This document shows positions 1-8,223 of a DNA stretch of 64,000 nucleotides, piece by piece. The stretch spans positions 227,109 to 291,108 of the forward strand of contig JAHZFL010000002.1 in the NCBI GenBank assembly GCA_019421345.1, read 5' to 3'. The translations under genes and the position numbers were made by a program. Every line of letters starts with the position of its first letter. The stretch's first letter is position 1. This stretch comes from Roseburia sp. Lineage in GTDB: Bacteria; Bacillota; Clostridia; Lachnospirales; Lachnospiraceae. Below the pieces are notes generated by a model, which was given only the letters and a program-made list of their open reading frames with translations, had not been told where the DNA came from and ran no database searches.

Positions 1-1671
1 TCGCTCGCCTGCCTGGATCTGAAGTCCCTGCGGTTTAAAGATCACGCAGCCCTTCTGCCCGTAATTGGAATTTTCTACATTAAAATATCCGTCGCCGGAG
101 CCCTGACGGAAATTCCATTCCTGTCCGTTACCGCCCAGTCTCGTCAGCTTGACCGACACATCGGAAAGTGCACTTCCATACGAGTAGCTCCATGCCATAT
201 TTCCGTTAAAATAAGCAAGCGGCATCTCCTGTGCCGGCCATGCGACCCCCTTTACGTCCGCTCCCCAGTTGCCTGTATCAAATGCATAGACGCTTGTGTA
301 GGTTCCGTTATTTGACGCATACCCAAATCCCGTCTCCTTCATCGGTGGATTCAAAATCCATCTGCGGTGTCCCAAACGGTCAATATTGGACGCGTCACTG
401 TCATCCATCCATAAGAGGATAGAATAAGGAAGCGATGTTTTCCAGCTTGTATATGCTATATTGGAGCTGGAAGCTCCCTTGCTTCCAAGCTGATAAAGCT
501 CCTCACTCATACCGGACGGGCGCGTCGGATAATGCGTCAGCTTGTTGTTTACCGCATTTAAAAATGCCCCCGCCTGCGCCATCTGGGTATATGAATCGTT
601 GATGGTCACATGCGCGTCAAGTCCTGCGATATACCGCATTTGATTGAGCATCGCAAGCGCTTTATTCTGGGACTCCTGCGACACTGCACCTTTTTCATAC
701 GGAGCTGCAAAATTCGGCTCGCGCTCCATAGTGGTAACGCCATGAATATCCGCATCATTTATGCCGCTGGAAGCCATATAGCTTCTCACTTCGTTCTCCG
801 TATGATAGGCAACACCAAGCCCATAAGATTTCCGGCTCTCATCCTGACAAATACCTGTGACCTCATCAAAATAATACGATGCTCCGTCAATCTCTGCCGA
901 GCCCTTTGCCATCGCTCCGGTTACCGGATCAAAGTAGTATCTGTTGCCGTTTTGCTCATTCCACCCCTTAACCATACGGCCATTGCCGTCGTAACGTACC
1001 CATTTGCCTCCGTCAGACTCCTGATATACATCCTTGCCTGCCGCCATTTTTCCATTTTCGACGGCATCGAGCCAATACCACGCACCGCTCGCCGGATCGT
1101 AGATTTCCTTGCCGCGCCCGTCAAGCCCCTGACGCACACCGTTTTCATACCAATAATTGACGCCGTCAAGCATATACCACTGACAGTTGATGCCGATCCC
1201 GGTTGTCCGGTCAAATGCACACGGCTTGCCGTCTATCACAGCATCTCCCTTCGCCATTGTTCCATAGGTTCCGTCAAAATAATAGGTTCCTGCCGGTGTC
1301 GTCTGCCACCCCTTGACCATATGACCGCTCTGATCATAACGCACCCATTTGCCGGTCTTCTCTCCCGCACTATTGACAGAGTCGCCCCATTCTCCGGCAA
1401 GCGATGTCTGATAAACATCCTTGCCTGCCGCCATCCGTCCGCCATCTATGGAATCCAGCCAGTACCATGCGTTGCTCACCGGATCGTAAATCTCCTTGCC
1501 GCGTCCGTCAAGCCCCTGCTTCACACCGTCCTCATACCAATATCTGCCGCCGTTTTCCTCCACCCATTGTCCGCGGGCCTCTGCCGCCGCCGTTTCCGGT
1601 GTCATGACCGCAAGCATTGCCGCCATGCCGATCATCCCCACAAAATATTTCATAACAATTTTTCTTTTCAT
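1..1671 (-). CDS. Secreted CAP/SCP-domain protein with choline-binding-type repeats (3' part outside window)
   Basis: The ATG at 1671 follows GGGAGG at good spacing and opens a signal peptide (starts MKRKIVMKYF, hydrophobic, then AAAEA). Residues of about 30-260 are tandem aromatic/glycine repeats of the choline- or glucan-binding type, for example RYYFDPVTGAMAKG and YWYENGVRQGLDG. A CAP (SCP/PR-1, YkwD-like) domain follows, recognisable by LNQMRYIAG, LTHYPTRPSGMS and HRRWILNPP. The frame runs off the left edge of the window, so the C terminus is unseen. Such proteins are exported and bind the cell wall through the repeats; the role of the CAP domain in gut Clostridia is not established. The same repeat type ends the IdeS-like protein at 51329-54511. 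Confidence 0.85.
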   Translation of the reverse strand, partial: MKRKIVMKYFVGMIGMAAMLAVMTPETAAAEARGQWVEENGGRYWYEDGVKQGLDGRGKEIYDPVSNAWYWLDSIDGGRMAAGKDVYQTSLAGEWGDSVNSAGEKTGKWVRYDQSGHMVKGWQTTPAGTYYFDGTYGTMAKGDAVIDGKPCAFDRTTGIGINCQWYMLDGVNYWYENGVRQGLDGRGKEIYDPASGAWYWLDAVENGKMAAGKDVYQESDGGKWVRYDGNGRMVKGWNEQNGNRYYFDPVTGAMAKGSAEIDGASYYFDEVTGICQDESRKSYGLGVAYHTENEVRSYMASSGINDADIHGVTTMEREPNFAAPYEKGAVSQESQNKALAMLNQMRYIAGLDAHVTINDSYTQMAQAGAFLNAVNNKLTHYPTRPSGMSEELYQLGSKGASSSNIAYTSWKTSLPYSILLWMDDSDASNIDRLGHRRWILNPPMKETGFGYASNNGTYTSVYAFDTGNWGADVKGVAWPAQEMPLAYFNGNMAWSYSYGSALSDVSVKLTRLGGNGQEWNFRQGSGDGYFNVENSNYGQKGCVIFKPQGLQIQAGER

Positions 1672-1860
1672 ACAAACCTCCCGAAACCTGTTAGTATTTT
1701 TGTAATAGTATCAGTCTACTCCATTTTTCTTTCTCCCGCAATCCTTATTTATACTTTACACGCACAACTGCTTTTAATATAGTAGAAACGGCTTCTTATT
1801 ACGTCTCATAAATCATTCTGCCAATCGTACTCTCGTAAACATACCGCTTAGTTTCCCCAA

Positions 1861-2400
1861 TTATTTTTTGACTTTTAATGTTGCATTGGCAAGCCTGCCG
1901 TACAAATTGCCATCTCGATCGTCTCTGTATGTTTCAAAAGTCCCCTCCACCACGATAGACGCATTTTCGGACGGATATTCGTCGGGATAAACATGTGATC
2001 CGTCGTCCCACACAAACTCCATTCCCTGCGCACAACAAGCCATCGCATCCCAAATAATGCAATAGTAATTATACGTTTGTGTCGGTTCATAATAGGTTAC
2101 ATAAAAACTTCCATCCATTCGGAACGTTTTCCCTACATATTGATCCGGAGCAGCCAGCATCTGATAAACAGTTGCATAGATCATATCGCTGCTCATGTCT
2201 GTAAAATCAAAGTCAACCGTTCCCGACGCCGTCTCACGTTCTGCTGCAGCTGTTTCCTCCGGCGCGTTATTGTATGCTTTTGCTTCACTCTCTGTTTCCT
2301 TTCCTGCGTCTCTCTCTTTTCTGACAGTTGTACCTTTACCGCATCCCGCTATCAAACACATACATACACATAACATCAATAGCTTTTTTACCGATTTCAT
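1861..2400 (-). CDS. Lipoprotein of the zinc-uptake operon
   Basis: A 179-residue predicted lipoprotein: MKSVKKLLMLCVCMCLIAGC is a signal peptide ending in the lipobox LIAGC. A Ser/Glu/Thr-rich linker follows, then a compact domain of about 110 residues (from about 65 on) containing WDAMACCAQGMEFVWDD and ending in ASIVVEGTFETY...GRLANATLKV. The start ATG overlaps the stop of the znuB-like gene (ATGA), so it is translationally coupled to the transporter and should be a zinc-regulated surface protein. The adjacent Cys pair and OB-like strand pattern are reminiscent of the C-terminal part of YcgQ-type proteins of Zur regulons; that resemblance is an inference. An upstream in-frame ATG would overlap znuB by 180 bases and was not used. 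Confidence 0.75.
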   Translation of the reverse strand: MKSVKKLLMLCVCMCLIAGCGKGTTVRKERDAGKETESEAKAYNNAPEETAAAERETASGTVDFDFTDMSSDMIYATVYQMLAAPDQYVGKTFRMDGSFYVTYYEPTQTYNYYCIIWDAMACCAQGMEFVWDDGSHVYPDEYPSENASIVVEGTFETYRDDRDGNLYGRLANATLKVKK

Positions 2401-3251
2401 CGTTTTGACCTCCCTATTATTTTTCCGACCGCACAGCTCATGAAAAAAGCTGCAATATTTATTGCAACAATTGTCGAACCTACCGGAGTTCCTGCCAAGA
2501 TAGACACCAAAATCCCCATTACCGCGCATACAACAGACAGCAGCGCAGAGCAGACGGTCACATGAAAAAACGTCTTGCATATACGCATGGCAGACAATGC
2601 CGGAAAGATCACCAATGCCGAAATCAAGAGCGAACCTACCAAATTCATTGCAAGGACAATGATCACGGCTGTGATAACAGCAATCACAAGATTATAAAAG
2701 TCCGTTTTCATTCCTGTCGCTTTTGCAAATGTTTCATCAAATGTCACGCAGAAAATCTTATGATAAAACAAAATAAAAAGAACAACTGCAATAACCGATA
2801 ATATGCAGCATAATTTTACCTGCGCCGCTGTCAATGTCAAAATGGAGGTTGAACCAAACAGGGTACTGCATACATCACCGGAAAGATTCGGTCCGGCAGC
2901 AAAGATATTCATAAGCAGGTATCCGATTGCCAGTGCCCCTACGGAAATCATGGCAACCACAGCATCGCCCTTTAGTTTTGTATTCTGCCCTGTCCGCAGC
3001 AGCAACACTGCACATACGATCGTAACAGGCAGTATAAGCAGCATTTGATTCGTAAAATTCAAAATAGAAGCTACTGCCATAGCGCCAAAGGCTACATGAG
3101 AAAGCCCGTCTCCAATAAAAGAAAATCTTTTGAGCACCAATGTCACTCCTAATAAAGAAGAACATAACGCTATCAGCACGCCAACAATCAACGCATATCT
3201 TACAAACGGATATTGAAAATACAAAGCCAGCTTTTCCGTCACTTCACTCAT
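2397..3251 (-). CDS. znuB: Zinc ABC transporter permease
   Basis: A 284-residue polytopic membrane protein of the ABC-3 family (ZnuB/MntB/TroC). It has about eight hydrophobic segments and the conserved stretch LLGVTLVLKRFSFIGDGLSH near the N terminus, and LVGSLLISALVIFPALSA in the middle, both diagnostic of the family. It would form the membrane channel for metal delivered by the adjacent solute-binding lipoprotein and energised by the ATPase. The start overlaps the ATPase gene by four bases and the stop overlaps the downstream lipoprotein gene by four bases. Zinc rather than manganese is inferred from the Fur-family regulator upstream and the His-rich binding protein. Confidence 0.92.
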   Translation of the reverse strand: MSEVTEKLALYFQYPFVRYALIVGVLIALCSSLLGVTLVLKRFSFIGDGLSHVAFGAMAVASILNFTNQMLLILPVTIVCAVLLLRTGQNTKLKGDAVVAMISVGALAIGYLLMNIFAAGPNLSGDVCSTLFGSTSILTLTAAQVKLCCILSVIAVVLFILFYHKIFCVTFDETFAKATGMKTDFYNLVIAVITAVIIVLAMNLVGSLLISALVIFPALSAMRICKTFFHVTVCSALLSVVCAVMGILVSILAGTPVGSTIVAINIAAFFMSCAVGKIIGRSKR

Positions 3252-3958
3252 CGCACACCCCCTGATACACCCAATAATTCCTTGTCCATTTCTTGTTCCA
3301 GATATTTCTCTTTCGTTCCATAAAACAAGGGATTTCCCAGATACAAAATATGGCTTGCATAGGTAACTGCAGCTTTTATATCATGTGAGATCATAATGAC
3401 TGTCATCTTATCGTCATGATTTAATTGTTCCAACAGATGATACATTTCCTCCGTTGCCTTCGGATCAAGACCCGATACCGGCTCATCCAAAAGCAGGATT
3501 TTTTTTGCTGCGCACAATGCTCTTGCCAGCAGCACTCTTTGCTGCTGCCCTCCTGACAATTCCCGATAACATTGCCCTGACAAATGAGCAATCTTCATTT
3601 TTTCCATCATTTCTTCGGCATGTTGTTTTTCTTTTCGGTTATAAAACGGGCGCAGCCCACAATGATTCTGACATCCGGAGAGAACGATTTCTCTCACGGA
3701 TGCCGGAAAATCTTTTTGTATGACTGTCTGCTGTGGTAAATATCCGATTTCATGTTCCTCCAAGCCGTCGCCAAGCAAAATTTTACCGCTGACCGGTTGC
3801 TGTAACTGAAGGAGGGTGCGCATAAAAGTCGATTTTCCGCACCCATTCTCGCCGACGATACACAGATATTCTCCCTTACCGACAGAACAGTTGATGTTTT
3901 GACAGATGGCTCTGCCTTCATACCCAATAGATAAATTTTGACAGATAATTTGTGCCAT
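3248..3958 (-). CDS. znuC: Zinc ABC transporter ATPase
   Basis: A 236-residue ABC ATPase: Walker A GENGCGKST at about residues 37-45, signature LSGGQQQR, Walker B ILLLDEP followed by a D-loop SGLDP, and the switch His in MISHD. Length and sequence match the cytoplasmic subunit of ABC-3 metal importers (ZnuC/TroB). It lies between the solute-binding protein gene (8 bases upstream) and the permease gene (4-base overlap), so the three form a single operon for metal import. Confidence 0.93.
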   Translation of the reverse strand: MAQIICQNLSIGYEGRAICQNINCSVGKGEYLCIVGENGCGKSTFMRTLLQLQQPVSGKILLGDGLEEHEIGYLPQQTVIQKDFPASVREIVLSGCQNHCGLRPFYNRKEKQHAEEMMEKMKIAHLSGQCYRELSGGQQQRVLLARALCAAKKILLLDEPVSGLDPKATEEMYHLLEQLNHDDKMTVIMISHDIKAAVTYASHILYLGNPLFYGTKEKYLEQEMDKELLGVSGGVR

Positions 3959-3966
3959 ATCTCCTC

Positions 3967-5010
3967 CTACCGCAGCGCTTCTTTTAAGACATCCAGATTA
4001 TTTTCCATAATCGAAAGATATGTGATTCCATTTGCAGCATCCTTTGAGGTCACAGACTGCATGGAATCCATTTGCAGCACCGTCTGATTTTTATCCTTCG
4101 TATTATCAATGACTGTCTTTGCCATTTTCCCATCTGACTTCTCAATCGTCAAAACCGTTTTAAGCTCCAGTTCATCTGCCTTTTGTGCTAAAAATGTAAT
4201 GGTTTCAAAGGCTGCCTCTGTTTCTGCGGAACAACCGGCAAAGGCTGCATAATAGTCCAGTCCATAATCATCAACAAAATAACGGAACGGAAACCTGTCT
4301 GCAAACAATAATGTTCTCTGTGAAGCTGCCTTAACTGTTTCCCGATACTCTGCATCCAGTGCCTCTAATTTTTCTTCATAAGCTTTTACGTTCTGTTCGT
4401 AAGCATCCGCATTCTCTGAATCAATCACAGATAATTCATCAGCAATCGTACGACAGAACATCTTTGCATTTTGGAGAGAAAGCCATACATGCTCATCTAC
4501 TTCTTCCTCATGCTCATGCTCTCTTTCATGTTCTTCCTCGCCTTCAGCTTCCTGCTCATCGTCATGGTCATGTTGCTGCTGCATCCCTTCGATCACTTCC
4601 TCCGTTTTTGCCGAAGCACCTAACACGTCCAATAAGCTTATTACCTTCATATCCTCATTAGCTGCTTCCTTTAACGCATCATCAACCCACTCATCCGACT
4701 CTCCGCCAACATAAATAAAAAGATCACAGTCTGAAATTTTCATCATATCCTCTGCGGTCGGCTGATAGCTGTGCAGATCAACTCCGTTGTCAAGAAGCAT
4801 CGTGACTTCTATCTGGGAACTTTCATCGCCTGCCATTTCTCTTACCCAGTCATAGACCGGAAAAATCGTTGTGACAACCTTGAGCTGTTTTTCCTCATTT
4901 TTCTCTGTCGGAATATTGGAATTTTGGATATTGGAATTTTTCTGACCGCAAGCGGAAAGGCAGCATACTGCCATAACTGCCGCAAACAACATAGAACGAT
5001 ATATTTTCAT
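3967..5010 (-). CDS. znuA: Zinc-binding lipoprotein of ABC transporter
   Basis: A 347-residue metal-binding lipoprotein (cluster A-I, ZnuA/AdcA type). The ATG at 5010 is preceded by CGGAGG; the signal peptide ends in the lipobox LSAC. The domain opens with KVVTTIFPVYDWVREMAG, and the first metal ligand is in VDLHSYQPTAEDM. A loop with the His/Asp/Glu-rich run QQQHDHDDEQ...EREHEHEEEVDEHVW (about residues 155-190) is the mobile zinc-collecting loop of ZnuA proteins, and the DEHVWLSL that follows supplies another ligand. Delivers zinc to the permease. A longer in-frame start upstream has no ribosome binding site. A folded leader lies just upstream. Confidence 0.93.
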   Translation of the reverse strand: MKIYRSMLFAAVMAVCCLSACGQKNSNIQNSNIPTEKNEEKQLKVVTTIFPVYDWVREMAGDESSQIEVTMLLDNGVDLHSYQPTAEDMMKISDCDLFIYVGGESDEWVDDALKEAANEDMKVISLLDVLGASAKTEEVIEGMQQQHDHDDEQEAEGEEEHEREHEHEEEVDEHVWLSLQNAKMFCRTIADELSVIDSENADAYEQNVKAYEEKLEALDAEYRETVKAASQRTLLFADRFPFRYFVDDYGLDYYAAFAGCSAETEAAFETITFLAQKADELELKTVLTIEKSDGKMAKTVIDNTKDKNQTVLQMDSMQSVTSKDAANGITYLSIMENNLDVLKEALR

Positions 5011-5060
5011 GAATAAAAAACCTCCGATTTTATCTCTATTTTCTAAAAATGGGTACAAAA

Positions 5061-5136
5061 ATAACGGTCATCATGCTTTGCAGGATGCCCCTATGTAACT
5101 ATCAAGGGTATCTTACTTCCACACCCTTCCCGTTAT
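5061..5136 (-). promoter_or_regulatory. Folded 5' leader upstream of znuA (three-way junction, class unknown)
   Basis: On the transcribed strand the outer stem pairs ATAACGG (5136-5130) with CCGTTAT (5067-5061). It encloses hairpin 1, AAGGGT/ACCCTT (5128-5123 with 5109-5104), and hairpin 2, GGCATCCTGC with GCATGATGACC (5089-5080 with 5076-5066). The closing arm runs into TTTTTGT, so the fold could act as an attenuator. It lies 50 bases before the znuA start. I do not recognise it as any named riboswitch: cobalamin and NiCo consensus elements are not matched. A metal-sensing or Zur-linked role is inference from context. Confidence 0.45.
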
Positions 5137-5150
5137 GCAAAAAGTTTTAT

Positions 5151-5450
5151 TCAATCATTTAATCGTACCTTTTGACTTACAAGAGTTGCAATAAGAACAT
5201 ACAAAGACAGTGCCGCTGCACTCGACACCGATGAGATCATTACCAGATCGACACCCATTGACACAGATGCGGCTGTTCCCCAATTCCTCAATGTCTGTTC
5301 TGCCTGTCTGATACAGGCACAGATCGGACAATCCTCCCCTGTACAGTGATGAGTTTCCTCTTTCACAATATAGAAAAGAGAAGCAAACATAACAAAAATG
5401 CAAAGTACACACACAATAAGCGGAATCCTTCGATGCTTCTTTGTATTCAT
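5151..5450 (-). CDS. Small Cys/His-containing membrane protein of the zinc locus
   Basis: A 99-residue protein starting at MNTKKHRR (ATG 5450, preceded by AAGGAG). It has an N-terminal membrane segment (IPLIVCVLCIFVMFASLFYI), an external-looking segment HHCTGEDCPICACIRQ with four Cys and two His, and a second hydrophobic region near the C terminus (LVMISSVSSAAALSLYVLIA). Family not recognised. It lies between the regulator gene (stop 5471) and znuA, on the same strand, and the CxxxxCxxCxC/His cluster suggests metal binding at the membrane. Function unknown. Confidence 0.7.
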   Translation of the reverse strand: MNTKKHRRIPLIVCVLCIFVMFASLFYIVKEETHHCTGEDCPICACIRQAEQTLRNWGTAASVSMGVDLVMISSVSSAAALSLYVLIATLVSQKVRLND

Positions 5451-5470
5451 TCGTTTCTCCTTCCCAACAG

Positions 5471-5905
5471 TCATACTGTGTTTTTATCCTGCGCCGTTCT
5501 GCAATCACTGCACATACCATAAAACACGGTACGCAGTGCATTCATTTCAAAGCTATGAAATGCCAGCATATGCTGCTTCAAATTCTCCACTTCGTTACAT
5601 TGCAAGTGGATTAACTTTCCACATTTTTCACATTTACAATGATAGCAGAGAGCATTTTTTTCTCTGCCCCGATTTCCTAAATATTCAAAGCAGGCACTGC
5701 TTGCTCCGTCTACCACATATTTGGCAACCGCACCTTCTTTGACCATTTTTTCCAGATTGCGATAAACAGTCGTTGTCCCAACCGCTATCCCCTTGGCTTC
5801 AAAGTAGTCGCAGATGTCATGAACCGTAACATGACTGCCCTCAACGGATTGCAGAAAGGCAAGTAATTCGGTCATTTGCTTTGTCTTGTACTGCGCTTTC
5901 GCCAA
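5471..5905 (-). CDS. zur: Fur-family regulator, probably Zur
   Basis: A 144-residue Fur-family repressor starting at TTG (5905) behind AGGGAG. Winged-helix part: HVTVHDICDYF...GTTTVYRNLEKMV; dimerisation part: the Zn site CEKCGKLIHLQC, and a second pair CSDC near the end. The length is typical. The znuABC-like operon directly downstream makes zinc the likely co-repressor, but the sequence alone cannot exclude Fur or PerR. A perfect 7-1-7 operator lies over its own start region, consistent with autoregulation. Confidence 0.85.
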   Translation of the reverse strand: MAKAQYKTKQMTELLAFLQSVEGSHVTVHDICDYFEAKGIAVGTTTVYRNLEKMVKEGAVAKYVVDGASSACFEYLGNRGREKNALCYHCKCEKCGKLIHLQCNEVENLKQHMLAFHSFEMNALRTVFYGMCSDCRTAQDKNTV

Positions 5906-5926
5906 AATAACCGTCTCCCTTCAATT

Positions 5927-5968
5927 TGAAAATCATTTTCATTTTATCACATAAAATTTTCTTGTCAA
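5927..5968 (-). promoter_or_regulatory. Promoter and Fur-family operator of the zur gene
   Basis: On the minus strand, TTGACA (5968-5963), 16 bases, then TAAAAT (5946-5941). Overlapping the predicted transcription start is TGAAAATGATTTTCA (5941-5927), a perfect 7-1-7 inverted repeat of the kind bound by Fur-family proteins. Its half-site differs from the classical Bacillus Zur half-site (which has a CG), so binding by this regulator is inferred. Confidence 0.75.
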
Positions 5969-6102
5969 TCCACGGAAAACGGTTTTTCCTGCTTTTGCCT
6001 CACCGTACATGATTGCAAAGCAATACTTCCGCTCATGCCCGTGTGCATCCCCACACAAAGTGTGTTTTTCTGAAATAGGATTGCAACGCAATTTCCTCTG
6101 TC

Positions 6103-6145
6103 AGAAAAAGAGCTGCACACGCATTTCTTTGTGCAGCAGCTCTCA
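6103..6145 (-). terminator. Intrinsic terminator after atoE
   Basis: On the minus strand AGAGCTGCTGCACA pairs with TGTGCAGCTCT and is followed by TTTTTC. It lies 39 bases past the atoE stop codon. Confidence 0.85.
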
Positions 6146-6183
6146 TGACTAACCATCTTTTTATTTTTAAGCGTTTTGACAGA

Positions 6184-7545
6184 CTACAATCCAAGCGCTC
6201 CTGCCACAAGCAGAGATCCTGAAACAATAACACCTGATACGAGCAAGCCGACTACACAGTAGCCCATAATATCTCTTGCTCCAAGCTTCGCCATGCCAAG
6301 TGCCGGAAGCGCCCAGAACGGCTGCAGAAGGTTCGTCCATGCATCGCCCCACGCAATCGACATTGCTGTCAGCGCCGGAGATACACCAAGGTCCTTCGCC
6401 GCTGGAAGCATGATCGGAGCCTGTACTGCCCACTGTCCGCCGCCAGATGGAACAAAAAAGTTTACGATACCCGCACTCCAGAATGTAAAGAGCGGGAATG
6501 TCGTTGCGTTTGAAATTGATACAAACGCCTGGCTGATCACACCTGCGAAAGAAACGCCTGTCACCGGGTTCGCGCCTACCATCATTCCCTGAATACCTGC
6601 ATAGAACGGGAACTGCAGGATAATGCCGCCCGCACCCTTTGCAGCCTCCATGATTGCCCGTACATAGCCGATCGGAGTTTTATGGAATGCAATGCCCAAC
6701 ACGAGGAAGATCAAATTCACCGAGTCAAGGCTTAAGCTGAATACACCGCTTACAATCTGATAAATAATATACGCCGCACCCAGCACAACGATACAGCCGG
6801 ATAAAATGACGCTGTTTTCCAGCTTCTCCGCCGGCGTCTCCGGCTTCTTAAATACCGGCTCCTCCTCCTTGAGAATCTCCGGATCTACCACAAACACATC
6901 CTTTGGCGCCGGATGCATCTTTGCATTCACAACCGGAAGCACGATCAGGATCAGCAGGCAGGCTGCGAGATTCCACGGAGCAAATACCGTCATGGTCGTT
7001 GGAACAGACTCTGTCAAAACACCGTTTGTCTGCGCTGTTACCGCATCTGTCACTGATGCGATCGTAAGCGGTACCGAACCGGAAATTCCTGCATGCCAGA
7101 CTACGAAGCCGGAATATGCGGATGCGATCAGAAGACGATAATCAACATTCTTCATCTGCTTTGCAATCTCCTTTGCAAAGATTGCACTTACGATCAATCC
7201 GAATCCCCAGTTTGCCCAGCAAGCGATCACTGCGACAAACGTTACAAGGAAAATTGCCTGAAACGGTGTCTTTGGGATTGACGCCAGCTTTACGAGAACC
7301 TTTTTAATGATCGGCGCACTCGCCATTGCAGACCCAAGTACCAGCACCAATGCCATCTGCATGGAGAACAGCAATAGTCCCCATACGCCATTTCCCCAAT
7401 GCTGCACCATCTGAATCGGTCCCTGTCCGGTCAGCGGCATCGCAACCACAAACACAAACATCGTCAATAAAATACAGAAAATAAATGGGTCCGGCAAAAA
7501 TCGCTGAACGACATTTACACATCCTTTTGAGATTTTACTTAACAT
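6184..7545 (-). CDS. atoE: AtoE-type short-chain fatty acid transporter
   Basis: A 453-residue integral membrane protein with about ten hydrophobic segments, matching the AtoE short-chain fatty acid transporter family in length and motifs (VQRFLPDPFIFCILLT near the start, NWGFGLIVSAIFAKEIA, VPSGGGQWAVQAPIMLPA, SIAWGDAWTNLLQPFWALP). It would import or exchange acetoacetate or short-chain acids that the neighbouring CoA-transferase activates. It is last in an atoD-atoA-atoE operon, 21 bases after atoA, and is followed by a strong terminator. Confidence 0.92.
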   Translation of the reverse strand: MLSKISKGCVNVVQRFLPDPFIFCILLTMFVFVVAMPLTGQGPIQMVQHWGNGVWGLLLFSMQMALVLVLGSAMASAPIIKKVLVKLASIPKTPFQAIFLVTFVAVIACWANWGFGLIVSAIFAKEIAKQMKNVDYRLLIASAYSGFVVWHAGISGSVPLTIASVTDAVTAQTNGVLTESVPTTMTVFAPWNLAACLLILIVLPVVNAKMHPAPKDVFVVDPEILKEEEPVFKKPETPAEKLENSVILSGCIVVLGAAYIIYQIVSGVFSLSLDSVNLIFLVLGIAFHKTPIGYVRAIMEAAKGAGGIILQFPFYAGIQGMMVGANPVTGVSFAGVISQAFVSISNATTFPLFTFWSAGIVNFFVPSGGGQWAVQAPIMLPAAKDLGVSPALTAMSIAWGDAWTNLLQPFWALPALGMAKLGARDIMGYCVVGLLVSGVIVSGSLLVAGALGL

Positions 7546-7566
7546 AACATCCTCCTTAGACTATAG

Positions 7567-8220
7567 TTAGACTGCCATTTTCTTTAAATTTTCACTAATG
7601 ATCAGCGGACATCCGGTTGATTCCTTGATCTGCTCCACGGTAAATTCCGGATTATACTCTGTCAGCAACAACCCCTCGTCCGTGACCTCCATCACTCCCA
7701 TTTCCGTTACGATTAAATCTACAACACCCTGTGCGGTAAGCGGAAGCTCACATTCCTTTAAGATTTTGTGCTTTCCCTTATTGGTGTGCTCCATTGCAAC
7801 GATGACCTTCTTTGCACCAACCACAAGATCCATCGCACCGCCCATCCCCGGCACCATTTTTCCCGGAATGATCCAGTTTGCAATATTTCCCTTTTCATCC
7901 ACCTGCAGCGCACCGAGGATCGTTGCATCCACATGTCCTCCACGGATGATCAAAAATGAAGTCGCGCTGTCAAAAAAAGCACCTCCCGGAATGATTCCTG
8001 CGGGCTTTCCGCCTGCGTTGGTAATATCCATATCCTCCTCACCCTCTGCCGGAGTATTTCCAAGTCCTACAAATCCATTTTCAGATTGAAGGATCAGATT
8101 CACGTCAGCTCCGAGGTGATTCGGCACTAAGGTCGGAAGTCCGATTCCAAGATTTACAACATCTCCGTCCTTTAATTCTTTTGCCACACGGGCAGCAATA
8201 AAATTTTTCAAGTCTTGCAT
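7567..8220 (-). CDS. atoA: CoA-transferase subunit B (AtoA type)
   Basis: 217 residues, beta subunit of a class I CoA-transferase. The catalytic glutamate lies in LQSENGFVGLG, the SENG motif of the SCOT/AtoA family, and GLPTLVPNHL and the glycine-rich GKMVPGMGGAMDLV are conserved. With the alpha subunit encoded 3 bases upstream it moves CoA between acyl-CoAs and short-chain acids such as acetoacetate or butyrate. The substrate cannot be fixed from sequence. Confidence 0.93.
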   Translation of the reverse strand: MQDLKNFIAARVAKELKDGDVVNLGIGLPTLVPNHLGADVNLILQSENGFVGLGNTPAEGEEDMDITNAGGKPAGIIPGGAFFDSATSFLIIRGGHVDATILGALQVDEKGNIANWIIPGKMVPGMGGAMDLVVGAKKVIVAMEHTNKGKHKILKECELPLTAQGVVDLIVTEMGVMEVTDEGLLLTEYNPEFTVEQIKESTGCPLIISENLKKMAV

Positions 8221-8223
8221 AGA

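Noticed and set aside
610..1782. Long plus-strand open frame
   Set aside because: Shadow of the minus-strand CAP/choline-binding-repeat gene; repetitive sequence keeps the other frames open, and there is no ribosome binding site or domain.
5051..5060. ATGGGTACAA near znuA as another copy of the element operator
   Set aside because: Only a partial match, in the chromosomal flank; probably chance.
5061..5136. Cobalamin or NiCo riboswitch before znuA
   Set aside because: GGGAAGGGTG is superficially like part of the cobalamin core, but the remaining consensus blocks are missing.
5965..6433. Short minus-strand frames downstream of and inside atoE
   Set aside because: Lie in a terminator region or overlap atoE in another frame; no support.
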